Notes: a model not told the origin generated them from the letters alone. A stretch of DNA of 64,000 nucleotides from an uncultured Roseburia sp. (GCA_947088345.1 CAMUGE010000005.1:1-64000), one strand, 5' to 3'. Shown: positions 42,354-51,956, counted from the first letter of the stretch. A program made the numbers and translations.

Positions 42354-45171
42354 AAATATCAGAGAAGTTTTTCATATGATCATCAAGTCCCGTCTATTGA
42401 TTGCAACAGTGCTGATGATATCGCTGTTTAGTCTTCTGCTATGGAGAGTCTTTTATCTCCAGATCGTAAACGGGGCATCTTATCAGGAAAATTACACGCT
42501 TCGAATCGTAAAAGAGCGCACGTTAAACAGTACGAGAGGGAATATATACGATCGAAACGGTAAACTTTTGGCTTATAATGAGCTGTCTTACTCTATCACA
42601 ATCGAAGATAACGGGACATACAGTTCCACAGACAAAAAAAATAAACAGCTGAATGCAGAGATTGCCCAGATTATCACTGCGCTGGAACGCAACGGGGATT
42701 CCATTACAAACGAATTTCGTATTGATTATGATGAGAGCGCCGGATATCGTTTTAATGTGGACGGAACGGCAAGAAAACGTTTTATTGCCGATGTTTACGG
42801 AAAAAAATCATTTGATCAGCTGGAATATGACAAAAAACTCGGATACAATACGGCCGAAGCGACTGAAGATCAAATTATGGAATATCTGATGGACGAATAC
42901 GGTCTGGAAGAAGAATATGATACGCGCATGGCATACCAGATCGCGGTGATTCGTTATGCTATGGCTCAGAATGCGTTTCAGAAATATATCGTTACAACCG
43001 TCGCATCCAACATATCAGAGGAATCTGTGGCTTATATCAGCGAACACAGCTATGAGCTGCAGGGCGTGGAGGTCATTGACGACACCATACGCAAATACAA
43101 TGACAGCGTATATTTTACCTCGATCATTGGGTATACCGGAAAAATTTCCGAAAAAGAATATGAAAAACTTTCTGCAGAAGATCCCAGTTATAATTCAAAC
43201 GATATTATTGGGAAAGGCGGAATTGAACAGTATATGGACGCCGAGTTAAAAGGGCAGAAAGGCTATGAAAAACTTTATGCCGATCATATGGGCAAAGTAC
43301 TTAAGGTGATTGAACACGAAGAACCAAAAGCCGGAAATGACGTTTATCTTTCTATTGACAGCGAGCTGCAGATTGCGGTATATAATTTACTGGAACAGGA
43401 GATCGCCGGTATTGTTTACGCAAATATTGAAAATCCGTCCTCCGATATCAACATTCCGATTACGGACGTTTACTTTGCATTGATTGACAACAATGTGATT
43501 GATTTTGAACACTTTAAAGAACCGGACGCTTCTTCGACAGAACAGCTTGTGCAGCAGACTTTTGCCGCCAGGCAGCAGGAAGTGATAGACAGTCTGCAGC
43601 GTGAAATGAACGGAGCAAATGCAACCGCCTTATCGGATTTGCCGGAAGAGTTTCAGGATTATTTTACTTATATTATCAAATTTTTAAAAGAATCTTCGAT
43701 TCTTGACACGGCAAGTATTGATACGGGCGACGAAACTTATATCAAATGGCAGGCAGGTTCCATCAGTCCGCAGGAATATTTAAATTATGCGATTACGAAA
43801 AACTGGATTGATATCACAAATTTCAAGGTGGAAGAAAAATATGCGGATTCGACGGAGATCTATGGCGCTTTATGTGAATCTATCTGGGAGGAGATCAGAC
43901 AGAGTGAAAAATTTTCGAAAATTATCTATCAATATCTGATCGGCAGCGGCACGGTCAGCGGCCGGCATCTCTGCCTTATTTTATACGATCAGAAAATTTT
44001 AAATTATGATGCCGACGAGATTGCAGCATTAGAAAGCGGTTCTACCGGAGCTGCCGGGTTTATCAAACAGAAAGTGAAATCTCTTGAAATTACGCCGGCG
44101 CAGCTTGCGCTTGATCCATGTTCCGGTTCCTGCGTTGTGACCGATGTCACAACGGGAGAATTGCTTGCGCTTGTCAGTTATCCGGGTTACGACGGCAATC
44201 GTCTGGCAAATACGGTAGATTCAGAATACTTTAATCGGCTGCAAAACGACAAATCTTTGCCGCAGTACAATTATGCGACACAGGAGAGTATAGCTCCCGG
44301 TTCTACCTTTAAAATGGTCATAGCAACCGCAGGGCTTGCCGAGGGCTGTATTGATATCAACGAGACGATCGTTGACCGTGGAGAATACGAAAACGTCAGC
44401 AACAAACCGAAATGCTGGGCTTTTCCGTCCAATCACGGCGCCATCAACGTAGCGGAAGCGCTGCGTCATTCGTGCAACTACTTTTTCTATGAAGTCGGCT
44501 ATCGGATGAGTACAAATAATTATACGACCGGATATGACGCGCAACTTGGTATCAATAAAATACAAAAATACGCCTCGATGTTTGGCTTTGATGAAAAAAC
44601 CGGTATTGAGATCGATGAACGCGATCCTCATATCGTAGACGACTTTCCGGTCATGGGAGCGATTGGGCAGGGAAATAATTCTTTTACAACTGTGCAGTTG
44701 GGACGTTATGTGACTGCAGTAGCAAACCGCGGTACAGTTTACGACTATACGCTGTTAAACCGAATTGAAGATTCCGATGGCAACGTGATCAAAACGTATG
44801 AGCCAACAGTACATGACAATGTAGATGTTTTAGAAGACGCCGAGTGGAACACAATCCAATCCGGCATGAAAATGGTTGTAGAAAATTTAAGAGCTTTTAA
44901 GGATTTCCCGGTTTCGGCAGCCGGAAAGACAGGTACTGCCCAACAGATTCCGACAAGACCAAACCATGCGGTATTTGTTGGTTATGCGCCGTATGAGAAT
45001 CCTAAAATTTCCATTGCAACCCGAATTGCTTACGGATATACTTCCCATAATGCAGCGGAACTTTCAAGACAGGTATTCTCTTATTATTTTGATGTGGAGG
45101 ATGAAAAAGAACTGTTAAGCGGACAGGCTGCAACCATTGAATCCGCGGGAGCGAATGAATTTGCCGATTAA
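42346..45171 (+). CDS. mrdA: Penicillin-binding protein 2 (elongasome transpeptidase) with large insertion
   Basis: About 941 residues, well above the 600-700 of standard PBP2. One N-terminal transmembrane helix is followed by a pedestal domain (RGNIYDRNGKLLAYNELSYSI) and a transpeptidase domain with SxxK (APGSTFKMV), SCN (RHSCNYFFYE) and KTG (AAGKTGTAQQ). Between LLEQEIAGIVYANIE (about residue 360) and CVVTDVTTGELLALVSYPGYD (about 600) lies an extra, mostly helical, acidic segment of roughly 220 residues. The start is uncertain: TTG 42346 has AAAAAAGGAG 11 nt upstream, while ATG 42376 lacks a good site. Confidence 0.9.
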   Translation: MFKNIREVFHMIIKSRLLIATVLMISLFSLLLWRVFYLQIVNGASYQENYTLRIVKERTLNSTRGNIYDRNGKLLAYNELSYSITIEDNGTYSSTDKKNKQLNAEIAQIITALERNGDSITNEFRIDYDESAGYRFNVDGTARKRFIADVYGKKSFDQLEYDKKLGYNTAEATEDQIMEYLMDEYGLEEEYDTRMAYQIAVIRYAMAQNAFQKYIVTTVASNISEESVAYISEHSYELQGVEVIDDTIRKYNDSVYFTSIIGYTGKISEKEYEKLSAEDPSYNSNDIIGKGGIEQYMDAELKGQKGYEKLYADHMGKVLKVIEHEEPKAGNDVYLSIDSELQIAVYNLLEQEIAGIVYANIENPSSDINIPITDVYFALIDNNVIDFEHFKEPDASSTEQLVQQTFAARQQEVIDSLQREMNGANATALSDLPEEFQDYFTYIIKFLKESSILDTASIDTGDETYIKWQAGSISPQEYLNYAITKNWIDITNFKVEEKYADSTEIYGALCESIWEEIRQSEKFSKIIYQYLIGSGTVSGRHLCLILYDQKILNYDADEIAALESGSTGAAGFIKQKVKSLEITPAQLALDPCSGSCVVTDVTTGELLALVSYPGYDGNRLANTVDSEYFNRLQNDKSLPQYNYATQESIAPGSTFKMVIATAGLAEGCIDINETIVDRGEYENVSNKPKCWAFPSNHGAINVAEALRHSCNYFFYEVGYRMSTNNYTTGYDAQLGINKIQKYASMFGFDEKTGIEIDERDPHIVDDFPVMGAIGQGNNSFTTVQLGRYVTAVANRGTVYDYTLLNRIEDSDGNVIKTYEPTVHDNVDVLEDAEWNTIQSGMKMVVENLRAFKDFPVSAAGKTGTAQQIPTRPNHAVFVGYAPYENPKISIATRIAYGYTSHNAAELSRQVFSYYFDVEDEKELLSGQAATIESAGANEFAD

Positions 45172-45212
45172 TTCGGCTTGATTCATAAATAAAAAAACAG
45201 GAGGTCTTTTTA

Positions 45213-46019
45213 ATGAGTGAAGTAATCACTTTTACTTCAGGAAAAGGCGGCGTTGGCAAAACGACTACGACAGCCAACGTCGGCGTAGGACTTTCACTGT
45301 TAGATAAAAAAGTAGTATTGGTAGATACCGATATCGGCTTAAGGAATCTCGATGTAGTCATGGGGCTTGAAAACCGGATTTTGTATAATCTGGTGGACAT
45401 TTTAAGCGGCAGATGCCGAATGAAACAGGCTGTGATCAAGGACAAGCGCTATCCGAACCTGTCGATTATCCCATCGTCCTGCTCTAAGGGGGCGGCTGAA
45501 AACTTAAGCGAAAAACAGATGAAATCGCTGATCGACGATTTACGAAAAGAATTTGATTATATACTGATCGACAGCCCCGCAGGGATTGACCATGGCTTTG
45601 ATCTGGCGATTGCGGAGGCCGACCGTGCCATTGTCGTGACGACGCCGCAGGTGGCGGCCATTCATGACGCCGACTGCGTTTTACAGATTCTGCGAAGGAA
45701 AAAAATTAAAAAAATCAATCTGCTGATTAACTGTTTTAAACGACAGATGGTAAAAGACGGGGATATGCTGGATGTCAACGATATCTGCGAGCTCCTGGAA
45801 GCGGATTTGACAGGCGTCGTTTTGGAGGATGAGGCAATTGTTATTTCACAGAACCATGGTGAGCCGGTCATGGGAAAGCATTCCGTTTCCGAGGAATGTT
45901 ATCTGAATATAGCAAGGAGACTGACAGGGGAGGAGCTTCCGATTCCGGACTATATCAAGCGCAAAAGTATTTTCTCCCGTATATTTTTTCATAAAAGCAG
46001 TGCCGGAAAGCTGGTGTGA
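45213..46019 (+). CDS. minD: Septum-site ATPase MinD
   Basis: 268 residues. Deviant Walker A ATPase (TSGKGGVGKTTTTANVG at residues 8-24) that dimerises on the membrane with ATP and positions the division inhibitor. Also seen are VLVDTDIGLRNLDVVMGLENR, LIDSPAGIDHGF and the C-terminal amphipathic targeting helix (YIKRKSIFSRIF region). An excellent AGGAGG site precedes ATG 45213. No minC lies upstream; the PBP2 gene is adjacent instead. Confidence 0.96.
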   Translation: MSEVITFTSGKGGVGKTTTTANVGVGLSLLDKKVVLVDTDIGLRNLDVVMGLENRILYNLVDILSGRCRMKQAVIKDKRYPNLSIIPSSCSKGAAENLSEKQMKSLIDDLRKEFDYILIDSPAGIDHGFDLAIAEADRAIVVTTPQVAAIHDADCVLQILRRKKIKKINLLINCFKRQMVKDGDMLDVNDICELLEADLTGVVLEDEAIVISQNHGEPVMGKHSVSEECYLNIARRLTGEELPIPDYIKRKSIFSRIFFHKSSAGKLV

Positions 46020-46279
46020 CCATGTTATGGATGTTTGGACGGGAGAGCATGTGGGGTAAAAACCGCAGGATGCACACTTCCAAAAATATTGCAAAAGAGC
46101 GTCTCCGGCTCATGATGGATGTACAAAGGCAGAAGCTGGATGAGGATGTCCTCATTCAGATTCGCAAAGAAATCAGCGGTGTCATTACAAAGTATGTGGA
46201 CATTGAACCTCAGAATATTGAAGTGAAAGTGATATTAAAGGATTACAAAAAGAGAGAAACCTATGTGGAAACAATATAA
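46016..46279 (+). CDS. minE: Topological specificity factor MinE
   Basis: 87 residues. GTG 46016 overlaps the minD stop, and ATG 46022 is an equally good alternative start. The N-terminal membrane-binding part (MLWMFGRES) and anti-MinCD helix region SKNIAKERLRLMMDVQRQKL are followed by the topological domain (IRKEISGVITKYVDIEPQNIEVKVI). It stimulates MinD ATPase and drives pole-to-pole oscillation. The 3' end overlaps the rodA gene by 17 bp. Confidence 0.92.
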   Translation: MTMLWMFGRESMWGKNRRMHTSKNIAKERLRLMMDVQRQKLDEDVLIQIRKEISGVITKYVDIEPQNIEVKVILKDYKKRETYVETI

Positions 46280-47378
46280 ATTGCGCAATTATAAATTTGC
46301 ATTGATACTGTATGTAGTTGTATTAAATGTAATAGGAATACTTTTAATAGGCAGCGCCAGCCCGGGCGACCAGAAAAAACAGTTAATCGGTATGATCTCC
46401 GGCTTGTGTATTATGTTAGTGATTTCGCTGATCGATTACAGTTTTATTCTGAAGTTTTCCTGGCTGATCTATCTGTTTTCGCTTGCCATGCTGGTACTTG
46501 TCTTTGTGGCGGGCGATAATGCGAAAGGAGCGCAGAGGTGGTTTGAGATCGGCGGGTTTCGTTTTCAGCCCTCAGAGCTTGCAAAGGTACTGCTGATTTT
46601 GTTTTTTGCCTATTTTTTTATGAAATACGAGGAGACATTAAATACAGTTAAGATAGTCAGCCTGTCGCTTGTTCTGGTCGGTATTCCGCTTGCAATGATT
46701 GCTCTGCAGCCGAATCTTTCGATGACAATAATGATCGCACTGATATTTTGTTCGATTCTTTTTGCGGCTGGTTTAAACTACAAAGTTGTGGTCGGGGTAT
46801 TGGTAACATGTATACCGGCAGCTATGGTATTGCTGTCATTGATTATTCAGGATAAGTTTCCTCTGATACGTCCTTATCAGATTGGACGTATTATGGGATG
46901 GCTCTATCCGAACGACTATCCGGATATCGCGTACCAGCAGCAAAATTCAATTATGGCAATCGGTTCCGGTCAGCTTTTCGGAAAAGGGTTAAATACAACA
47001 GATCCGACCTCTGTAAAAAACGGCAAGTTTATCCTGGAACCGCAGAATGATTTTATATTTGCAGTTGCAGGAGAAGAACTGGGATTTGTAGGGACAGCCG
47101 TAATAATTCTACTCTTGCTTTTCGTCACATTAGAGTGTATATTTATTGCCAGAAAGGCAAAGGACACGGCAGGATATCTGATCTGCTGCGGAGTAGCGGC
47201 GATGATGGGATTTCAAAGCTTTGTAAATATTGGGGTTGCAAGCGGACTGCTGCCGAATACCGGTGTAACATTGCCTTTTGTCAGCTATGGATTGACATCA
47301 CTGTGGTCTTTATATATAGGAATTGGTTTTGTCTTAAATGTAGGGCTGCAGCCGAAAAAATACTATGAGAGGGTATGA
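46263..47378 (+). CDS. rodA: RodA/FtsW-type SEDS peptidoglycan glycosyltransferase
   Basis: 371 residues, about ten transmembrane helices. SEDS proteins polymerise lipid II; RodA works with PBP2. Signature segments are RWFEIGGFRFQPSELAKVLLI, PNDYPDIAYQQQNSIMAIGSGQLFGKG, ILEPQNDFIFAVAGEELGFVG and PNTGVTLPFVSYGLTSLWSLY. Assigned as RodA, not FtsW, because it lies in the mre-PBP2-min cluster and is short. Overlaps minE by 17 bp and mgsA's open frame by 4 bp. Confidence 0.93.
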   Translation: MWKQYKLRNYKFALILYVVVLNVIGILLIGSASPGDQKKQLIGMISGLCIMLVISLIDYSFILKFSWLIYLFSLAMLVLVFVAGDNAKGAQRWFEIGGFRFQPSELAKVLLILFFAYFFMKYEETLNTVKIVSLSLVLVGIPLAMIALQPNLSMTIMIALIFCSILFAAGLNYKVVVGVLVTCIPAAMVLLSLIIQDKFPLIRPYQIGRIMGWLYPNDYPDIAYQQQNSIMAIGSGQLFGKGLNTTDPTSVKNGKFILEPQNDFIFAVAGEELGFVGTAVIILLLLFVTLECIFIARKAKDTAGYLICCGVAAMMGFQSFVNIGVASGLLPNTGVTLPFVSYGLTSLWSLYIGIGFVLNVGLQPKKYYERV

Positions 47379-47383
47379 TAACT

Positions 47384-47779
47384 ATGAATATAGGACTAAT
47401 CGCACATGACTCAAAGAAAAAACTGATGCAGAATTTTTGTATCGCATACCGGGGGATTTTATGTAAACACGAGCTATTTGCTACCGGAACAACCGGAAGG
47501 CTGATTGAGGAGGTCACAAACTTAAGCGTTCATAAACACCTCGCAGGTCATCTGGGCGGGGCGCAGCAGTTATCGGCACAGATCGAACAAAACGAGATAG
47601 ATCTTGTCATTTTCCTGCGTGACCCGCTGACGCCAAAATCGCATGAGCCGGATGTAAACAATGCGGTAAAAATATGCGATACATATAATATCCCATTGGC
47701 GACCAACCTTGCGACGGCGGAACTATTGATTAAATCTTTAGACAGAGGAGATTTGGAGTGGCGTGAAATATACAAATAG
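47384..47779 (+). CDS. mgsA: Methylglyoxal synthase
   Basis: 131 residues from ATG 47384; the frame also opens at ATG 47375, but GAGAGGG (47367-47373) is better spaced for 47384. Converts dihydroxyacetone phosphate to methylglyoxal and phosphate, an overflow bypass of lower glycolysis. Visible motifs are IGLIAHDSKKK, ATGTTGRLIEE, HLGGAQQL and the catalytic-Asp segment VIFLRDPLTPKSHEPDVN. A typical rodA neighbour in Firmicutes. It overlaps the next gene by 17 bp. Confidence 0.95.
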   Translation: MNIGLIAHDSKKKLMQNFCIAYRGILCKHELFATGTTGRLIEEVTNLSVHKHLAGHLGGAQQLSAQIEQNEIDLVIFLRDPLTPKSHEPDVNNAVKICDTYNIPLATNLATAELLIKSLDRGDLEWREIYK

Positions 47780-48755
47780 AAAACATGCGGCATGTGTGGC
47801 GCTTGCTCTGTTTCTGGCATCCGGATGCGGCAGCGGCAAAGTAGAGCTGGAACGTCCGTATGATATGTATACCATGGAAACAGCAGGCGTTGCAGGAAAT
47901 ACAGGGGGTACGGATTCCGGCGCACAGAACACTTTCTTTTCGAACGGACTGTGTGTGACGGATGACGCCTGGATCGGTACGGAGGCGACAACATCGCAGG
48001 TTGCAGCCGGCGCAGGCGTTTTTAATCTGGCGACAAAGGAAGTGACCTATGCCAAGAATATATTTGCAAAACTTTATCCGGCGAGCACGACCAAAATTTT
48101 AACCGCATATATGGCATTAAAATATTGTGATGATCTGGATGCCACGGTAACTGTCAGTGAACATGCGGCCGACCAGGCGGCAGATTCATCTGTCTGCGGG
48201 CTGAATGCAGGCGATACCGTAAGTATACGTACGCTGTTGTACGGTCTTATGCTGCGCAGCGGCAATGATGCCGCAATTGTACTGGCAGAACAGATTTCCG
48301 GCAGTGAAGAAGCATTTGCAGAGCTGATGAATCAGGAGGCCCTTGCGCTTGGCGCCTCGCAGTCACATTTTGTCAATCCAAACGGTTTGCCAGACGAAAA
48401 CCATTATACATCAGTTTACGATCTCTATCTGATGTTTCAGGCGGCGATTGCAGACGAACGTTTTGTCGAACTGATCAGCGCTAAAAGTTACGAGGCATCT
48501 TATACGGACGCACAGGGCGCTGCGGTCACAAAAACATGGGAGAATACAAACCAGTATTTTGTCGGATATGCCACGGCGCCGGAAGGCGTTACGGTGATCG
48601 GCGGAAAAACAGGAACGACAAAAGCGGCCGGTCTATGCCTTGTCCTATATGCAAAAAATGCAAAAGGGGAACCTGTGATTTCGATTGTTATGAAAGCAGA
48701 CGGAAAATCGGATCTCTATCTGCTGATGAATGAGATGCTAAAAGATTTCAGTTAA
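47763..48755 (+). CDS. D-alanyl-D-alanine carboxypeptidase, lipoprotein form
   Basis: 330 residues from GTG 47763. The signal peptide ends with a lipobox, LASGC (Cys about residue 22). The S11 peptidase domain has the SxxK motif in YPASTTKILTAYMAL, the SGN motif in LRSGNDAAIVLAEQI and the KTG motif in GGKTGTTKAAG. It trims pentapeptide stems of peptidoglycan outside the membrane. The usual C-terminal anchoring domain of DacA-type enzymes is lacking, consistent with anchoring by lipid at the N-terminus. Confidence 0.92.
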   Translation: MKYTNRKHAACVALALFLASGCGSGKVELERPYDMYTMETAGVAGNTGGTDSGAQNTFFSNGLCVTDDAWIGTEATTSQVAAGAGVFNLATKEVTYAKNIFAKLYPASTTKILTAYMALKYCDDLDATVTVSEHAADQAADSSVCGLNAGDTVSIRTLLYGLMLRSGNDAAIVLAEQISGSEEAFAELMNQEALALGASQSHFVNPNGLPDENHYTSVYDLYLMFQAAIADERFVELISAKSYEASYTDAQGAAVTKTWENTNQYFVGYATAPEGVTVIGGKTGTTKAAGLCLVLYAKNAKGEPVISIVMKADGKSDLYLLMNEMLKDFS

Positions 48756-48789
48756 GGCAAAAGAAAAACAGAAAAAGAGAGAATAGTAG

Positions 48790-48818
48790 TTGTAATTTTA
48801 CGGTATTTATACTATAAT
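48790..48818 (+). promoter_or_regulatory. Promoter of the P-loop protein gene
   Basis: TTGTAA (48790-48795), 17-bp spacer, TATAAT (48813-48818), about 54 bp before the start codon. Confidence 0.75.
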
Positions 48819-48871
48819 TTATGTCATAAGCAATAGGAACGATACAATCAGACATACAGGAGGAAATGACA

Positions 48872-49294
48872 ATGGTGGAAATAATTTCAGGACAAAAAGG
48901 GAAAGGCAAGACAAAAGAACTTTTGGACAGAGTAAATGAATCTGTCAACTCTTCATCCGGTAATATCGTATATCTGGACAAAAGCCAGAAACATATGTAT
49001 GAACTGAGCAATAAAGTCAGGCTGATCAATGTTTTGGAATATCCGATTGATGACTGTGAACAGTTTCTTGGCTTTATCTGCGGTATCATCTCTCAGGATA
49101 ACGATCTGGAAGAGATGTATCTGGACAGTTTTCTTACAATTGCTGCAATTGATTCCGATGAAGATATCTGTCTTGCAGTCAAAAAACTCGAAGAACTTGG
49201 AACAAAGTATCATATCCGGTTTGTCTTAAGTATCTCCAGGGATGAAGCGGCACTTCCGGATTGCGCAAAAGAAAAGATTGTCGTTTCTTTATAA
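48872..49294 (+). CDS. Small P-loop protein of unknown function
   Basis: 140 residues from ATG 48872, since AGGAGG (48858-48863) is 8 nt upstream of it and only 2 nt from ATG 48866. A nucleotide-binding loop ISGQKGKGKTKELLD lies at the N-terminus, and a possible Walker B-like hydrophobic strand (SFLTIAAIDSDED) follows. It resembles short ATP-binding proteins annotated in Lachnospiraceae as PilT-like, although no other PilT feature is present. It has its own promoter (48790-48818) and a terminator downstream. Confidence 0.7.
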   Translation: MVEIISGQKGKGKTKELLDRVNESVNSSSGNIVYLDKSQKHMYELSNKVRLINVLEYPIDDCEQFLGFICGIISQDNDLEEMYLDSFLTIAAIDSDEDICLAVKKLEELGTKYHIRFVLSISRDEAALPDCAKEKIVVSL

Positions 49295-49406
49295 GGGAAT
49301 CAAAAGGCTGTCGCAGTACAGCCGGAAAGTACACCAGGATGTTTTCATATAGTCAGAAACTTTGGTATTTTGTGCAGTTCCGGCGTAATGTGACAGCAAT
49401 TGTTTG

Positions 49407-49438
49407 AAAAGAACGCCGCAGATGCGTTCTTTTTTCCT
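49407..49438. terminator. Bidirectional terminator between convergent genes
   Basis: AAAAGAACGC (49407-49416) pairs with GCGTTCTTTT (49424-49433), followed on the plus strand by TTCC and on the minus strand by an A/T-rich flank; it serves the P-loop protein gene and the convergent DUF378 gene. Confidence 0.8.
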
Positions 49439-49440
49439 TA

Positions 49441-49653
49441 TTAGTCGATTCCCGATGTGCGGATACGTCCGTACAGGCTGATCAGATAGAGTCCGCCGAT
49501 ACCTACAACTGCATAGATAATTCTTGAAAACCAGGACATACTTCCAAATATAAAGTCTACTAAATTAAACTTAAAAAATCCTACCAATCCCCAATTAATG
49601 GCGCCAATAATCACTAATGTTAATAACGTATAGTCAAGCCAGTTTGTTTTCAT
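49441..49653 (-). CDS. DUF378 small membrane protein
   Basis: 70 residues with two transmembrane helices (about 6-28 and 40-60). The N-terminus LDYTLLTLVIIGAINWGLVGFF is the hallmark of DUF378 proteins, which are of unknown function and widespread in Firmicutes. A strong AAAAAAGGAGG site precedes the start. The gene is divergent from the HlyD-like gene and convergent with the P-loop protein gene, so it is probably monocistronic. Confidence 0.88.
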   Translation of the reverse strand: MKTNWLDYTLLTLVIIGAINWGLVGFFKFNLVDFIFGSMSWFSRIIYAVVGIGGLYLISLYGRIRTSGID

Positions 49654-49713
49654 ATTGATATGCCTCCTTTTTTCTTATTATGGGAAAGATCTGTGTTTTT
49701 TATGCATACAAAG

Positions 49714-49742
49714 TTGTTTTTTATATTGCGAAATGATAAAAT
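49714..49742 (+). promoter_or_regulatory. Promoter of the HlyD-like gene
   Basis: TTGTTT (49714-49719), 17-bp spacer, TAAAAT (49737-49742), about 60 bp before the predicted TTG start. Confidence 0.6.
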
Positions 49743-49804
49743 GGACTTGCTGAAAAAATGATTAGTTCATTCCGGTTTTGGGAATAGATTTGGAGGAATT
49801 ATTT

Positions 49805-51196
49805 TTGGTTCAGAAAAAAAAGGTTGTGAAATACAGGAGACCTTTTCAGTTAAATATTGGTATTTTTATTTTTGCTTTTATTTTTATTTATTTAATTTTT
49901 AATGTGTTTTCTTATCTTACGACTACGCATATTTCAGTCTACGAAGTGGGACAGGGTACAATCGCTCAGGATAATGTATACCGCGGCCTGGTTCTTCGAT
50001 CCGAAAAAGTTTTTACATCTTCCTATACTGGTTCCCTGAATTATTATGTGCGGGAAGCCTCCAAAGTAGGCAGCAATTCTCTTGTCTATTCTGTGGACGA
50101 GAGCGGAAATGTATCAAAAATGATTGACGAGGCAGGAAAAGAAAGTATGGATTCTAAAACGATCCTGAATTTTGAGGAAGATATTACAAATTTTCAGACG
50201 ACTTATCAGCCGCTTCAATTTTACCATGTCTATGCGTTTAAAGATAATCTGGATTCCTCTCTGGAGGAAGCTTTGAATATGGGCGCTTTGGAAAGCATCT
50301 CTGAATACGCTGAAAACGCGCAGAATTATAATACATTTCATACCGTAACTGCCGGAGCGGACGGTGTAGTCGTCTATTATACGGATGGCTTTGAGGATAT
50401 CGGACTGGATAATTTCAGTGCGGATATGTTTGATGAGTCTTCCTATACAAAGACAAGTACCCGTAAAAGCGAGACAGTTTCTTCCGGCTCACCCGCATAC
50501 AAGCTGATCACAAGCGAGCTGTGGAATATTGTAATACCGATCGGTGAAGAGCTGGCTAACAGGCTTGCGGAAGATTCGGTGGTACAGATACGATTTGTGA
50601 AAGATGACAAGACAATGTACGCAGATTATTCTCTGTTGACAAAAGATACGCACAATTATCTGGTTTTGGAATTGAGAAGCGCAATGGTTCGTTATGCAAA
50701 AGAGCGTTACCTTGAGGTAGAGCTGCTGTTAACCAACGAATCGGGACTTAAGATACCAAATTCAGCGATTACGGAAAAAGAGTTTTTTACAATCCCGGCG
50801 GATTTCTTTTTTGAAAACGGAGAGGAAGAGGCACGGGGCGTACTGGTTGAGAAATATATGGAAAATGGAGAGAAGTCTGTAGAATTTACAGCTCCGATCA
50901 TTTATTTTGAAAAAGACGGTATGTGTTATATTGACAATGAAAAAATAGAGAGTGGCGCAAGGCTCGTAAAGACAGATACAAACCAGCAATACACTGTCGG
51001 CATGGATACAGCCGAACTAAAAGGCGTCTACAATATTAACAAAGGATATACTATTTTTAAGCAGATAGACATTTTAAGTCAAAACGAGGAGTACACCATT
51101 GTAAAAACGGGAACATCCTATGGTATTTCATTGTATGACCATATTGCGCTGGACGGTTCAAAGGTTTCGGAAGATGAACTGATCAACGGAAAATAA
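49805..51196 (+). CDS. HlyD-like membrane-anchored protein
   Basis: 463 residues from TTG 49805, with GGAGG (49792-49796) 8 nt upstream. One N-terminal transmembrane helix (about 18-40) precedes a large extracytoplasmic part. The segment EVGQGTIAQDNVYRGLVLRSEKV and the later ADGVVVYYTDGFED look like the two halves of a biotinyl-lipoyl-like hairpin domain as in HlyD-type adaptors. No transporter or outer-membrane partner is nearby. In Clostridia such genes stand before yggS-sepF-ylmH, suggesting a link to division or envelope work. Function not established. Confidence 0.75.
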   Translation: MVQKKKVVKYRRPFQLNIGIFIFAFIFIYLIFNVFSYLTTTHISVYEVGQGTIAQDNVYRGLVLRSEKVFTSSYTGSLNYYVREASKVGSNSLVYSVDESGNVSKMIDEAGKESMDSKTILNFEEDITNFQTTYQPLQFYHVYAFKDNLDSSLEEALNMGALESISEYAENAQNYNTFHTVTAGADGVVVYYTDGFEDIGLDNFSADMFDESSYTKTSTRKSETVSSGSPAYKLITSELWNIVIPIGEELANRLAEDSVVQIRFVKDDKTMYADYSLLTKDTHNYLVLELRSAMVRYAKERYLEVELLLTNESGLKIPNSAITEKEFFTIPADFFFENGEEEARGVLVEKYMENGEKSVEFTAPIIYFEKDGMCYIDNEKIESGARLVKTDTNQQYTVGMDTAELKGVYNINKGYTIFKQIDILSQNEEYTIVKTGTSYGISLYDHIALDGSKVSEDELINGK

Positions 51197-51250
51197 AATG
51201 CTTTGTCTGCGCTAAAAAATAAAGACAAAGAGAAAGGCACGGTTATTTTT

Positions 51251-51946
51251 ATGTTAAAAGAAAATCTTATGAGAGTAGAGGAAGATATTCAGCATGCATG
51301 CACAAAAGCGGGCAGAGATAGGGCGGAGGTCACACTGATCGCCGTCAGCAAAACAAAACCGGTCGAGATGCTGCAGGAAATTTATGCAGAGGGAATCCGT
51401 GTTTTTGGGGAAAATAAAGTACAGGAATTATGTGATAAAATGGATGTTATGCCGCAGGATATCAAATGGCATATGATCGGACATCTTCAGCGCAACAAAG
51501 TGAAATATATTGTAGGACGCGTCGCATTGATCCATTCCGTCGATACTTACCGTCTTGCAGAGGAAATCAATATCCAGGCAAAAAAGAAGAACATTATAAT
51601 GCCGATTTTAGTTGAGGTGAATATAGCGGAGGAAGCAACCAAATTCGGTACGAGCGCGGAAGATGCCAGGCTTCTTGTAGAGGAGATCTCTCAGTTGGAA
51701 AATGTGGCGATCAAAGGACTGATGACGATTGCGCCAAATGTTGCAGACCCGGAGGAAAACAGAGCTTATTTCCGCGGTATCCGGCAGTTGTCAAAAGAGA
51801 TTGAAAAAGCGCAGATGAAAAATGTGTCTATGGAAATCTTATCTATGGGTATGACAGGAGATTATAGGGTGGCCATTGAAGAGGGGGCGACGATGGTGCG
51901 CGTTGGAACCGGAATATTTGGAGAAAGGAATTATCATACCACATAA
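51251..51946 (+). CDS. YggS-family PLP homeostasis protein
   Basis: 231 residues from ATG 51251; a TTG-started frame opens at 51203. Single-domain PLP-binding TIM-barrel protein with no known catalytic activity, important for vitamin B6 balance. The PLP lysine lies in LIAVSKTKPVEML; FGENKVQELCDKMD, WHMIGHLQRNKVKYI and the phosphate-binding end ILSMGMTGDYRVAIEEGATMVRVGTGIFG are all present. It stands just before sepF, as in most Firmicutes. Confidence 0.94.
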   Translation: MLKENLMRVEEDIQHACTKAGRDRAEVTLIAVSKTKPVEMLQEIYAEGIRVFGENKVQELCDKMDVMPQDIKWHMIGHLQRNKVKYIVGRVALIHSVDTYRLAEEINIQAKKKNIIMPILVEVNIAEEATKFGTSAEDARLLVEEISQLENVAIKGLMTIAPNVADPEENRAYFRGIRQLSKEIEKAQMKNVSMEILSMGMTGDYRVAIEEGATMVRVGTGIFGERNYHTT

Positions 51947-51956
51947 AAAGTTTATA

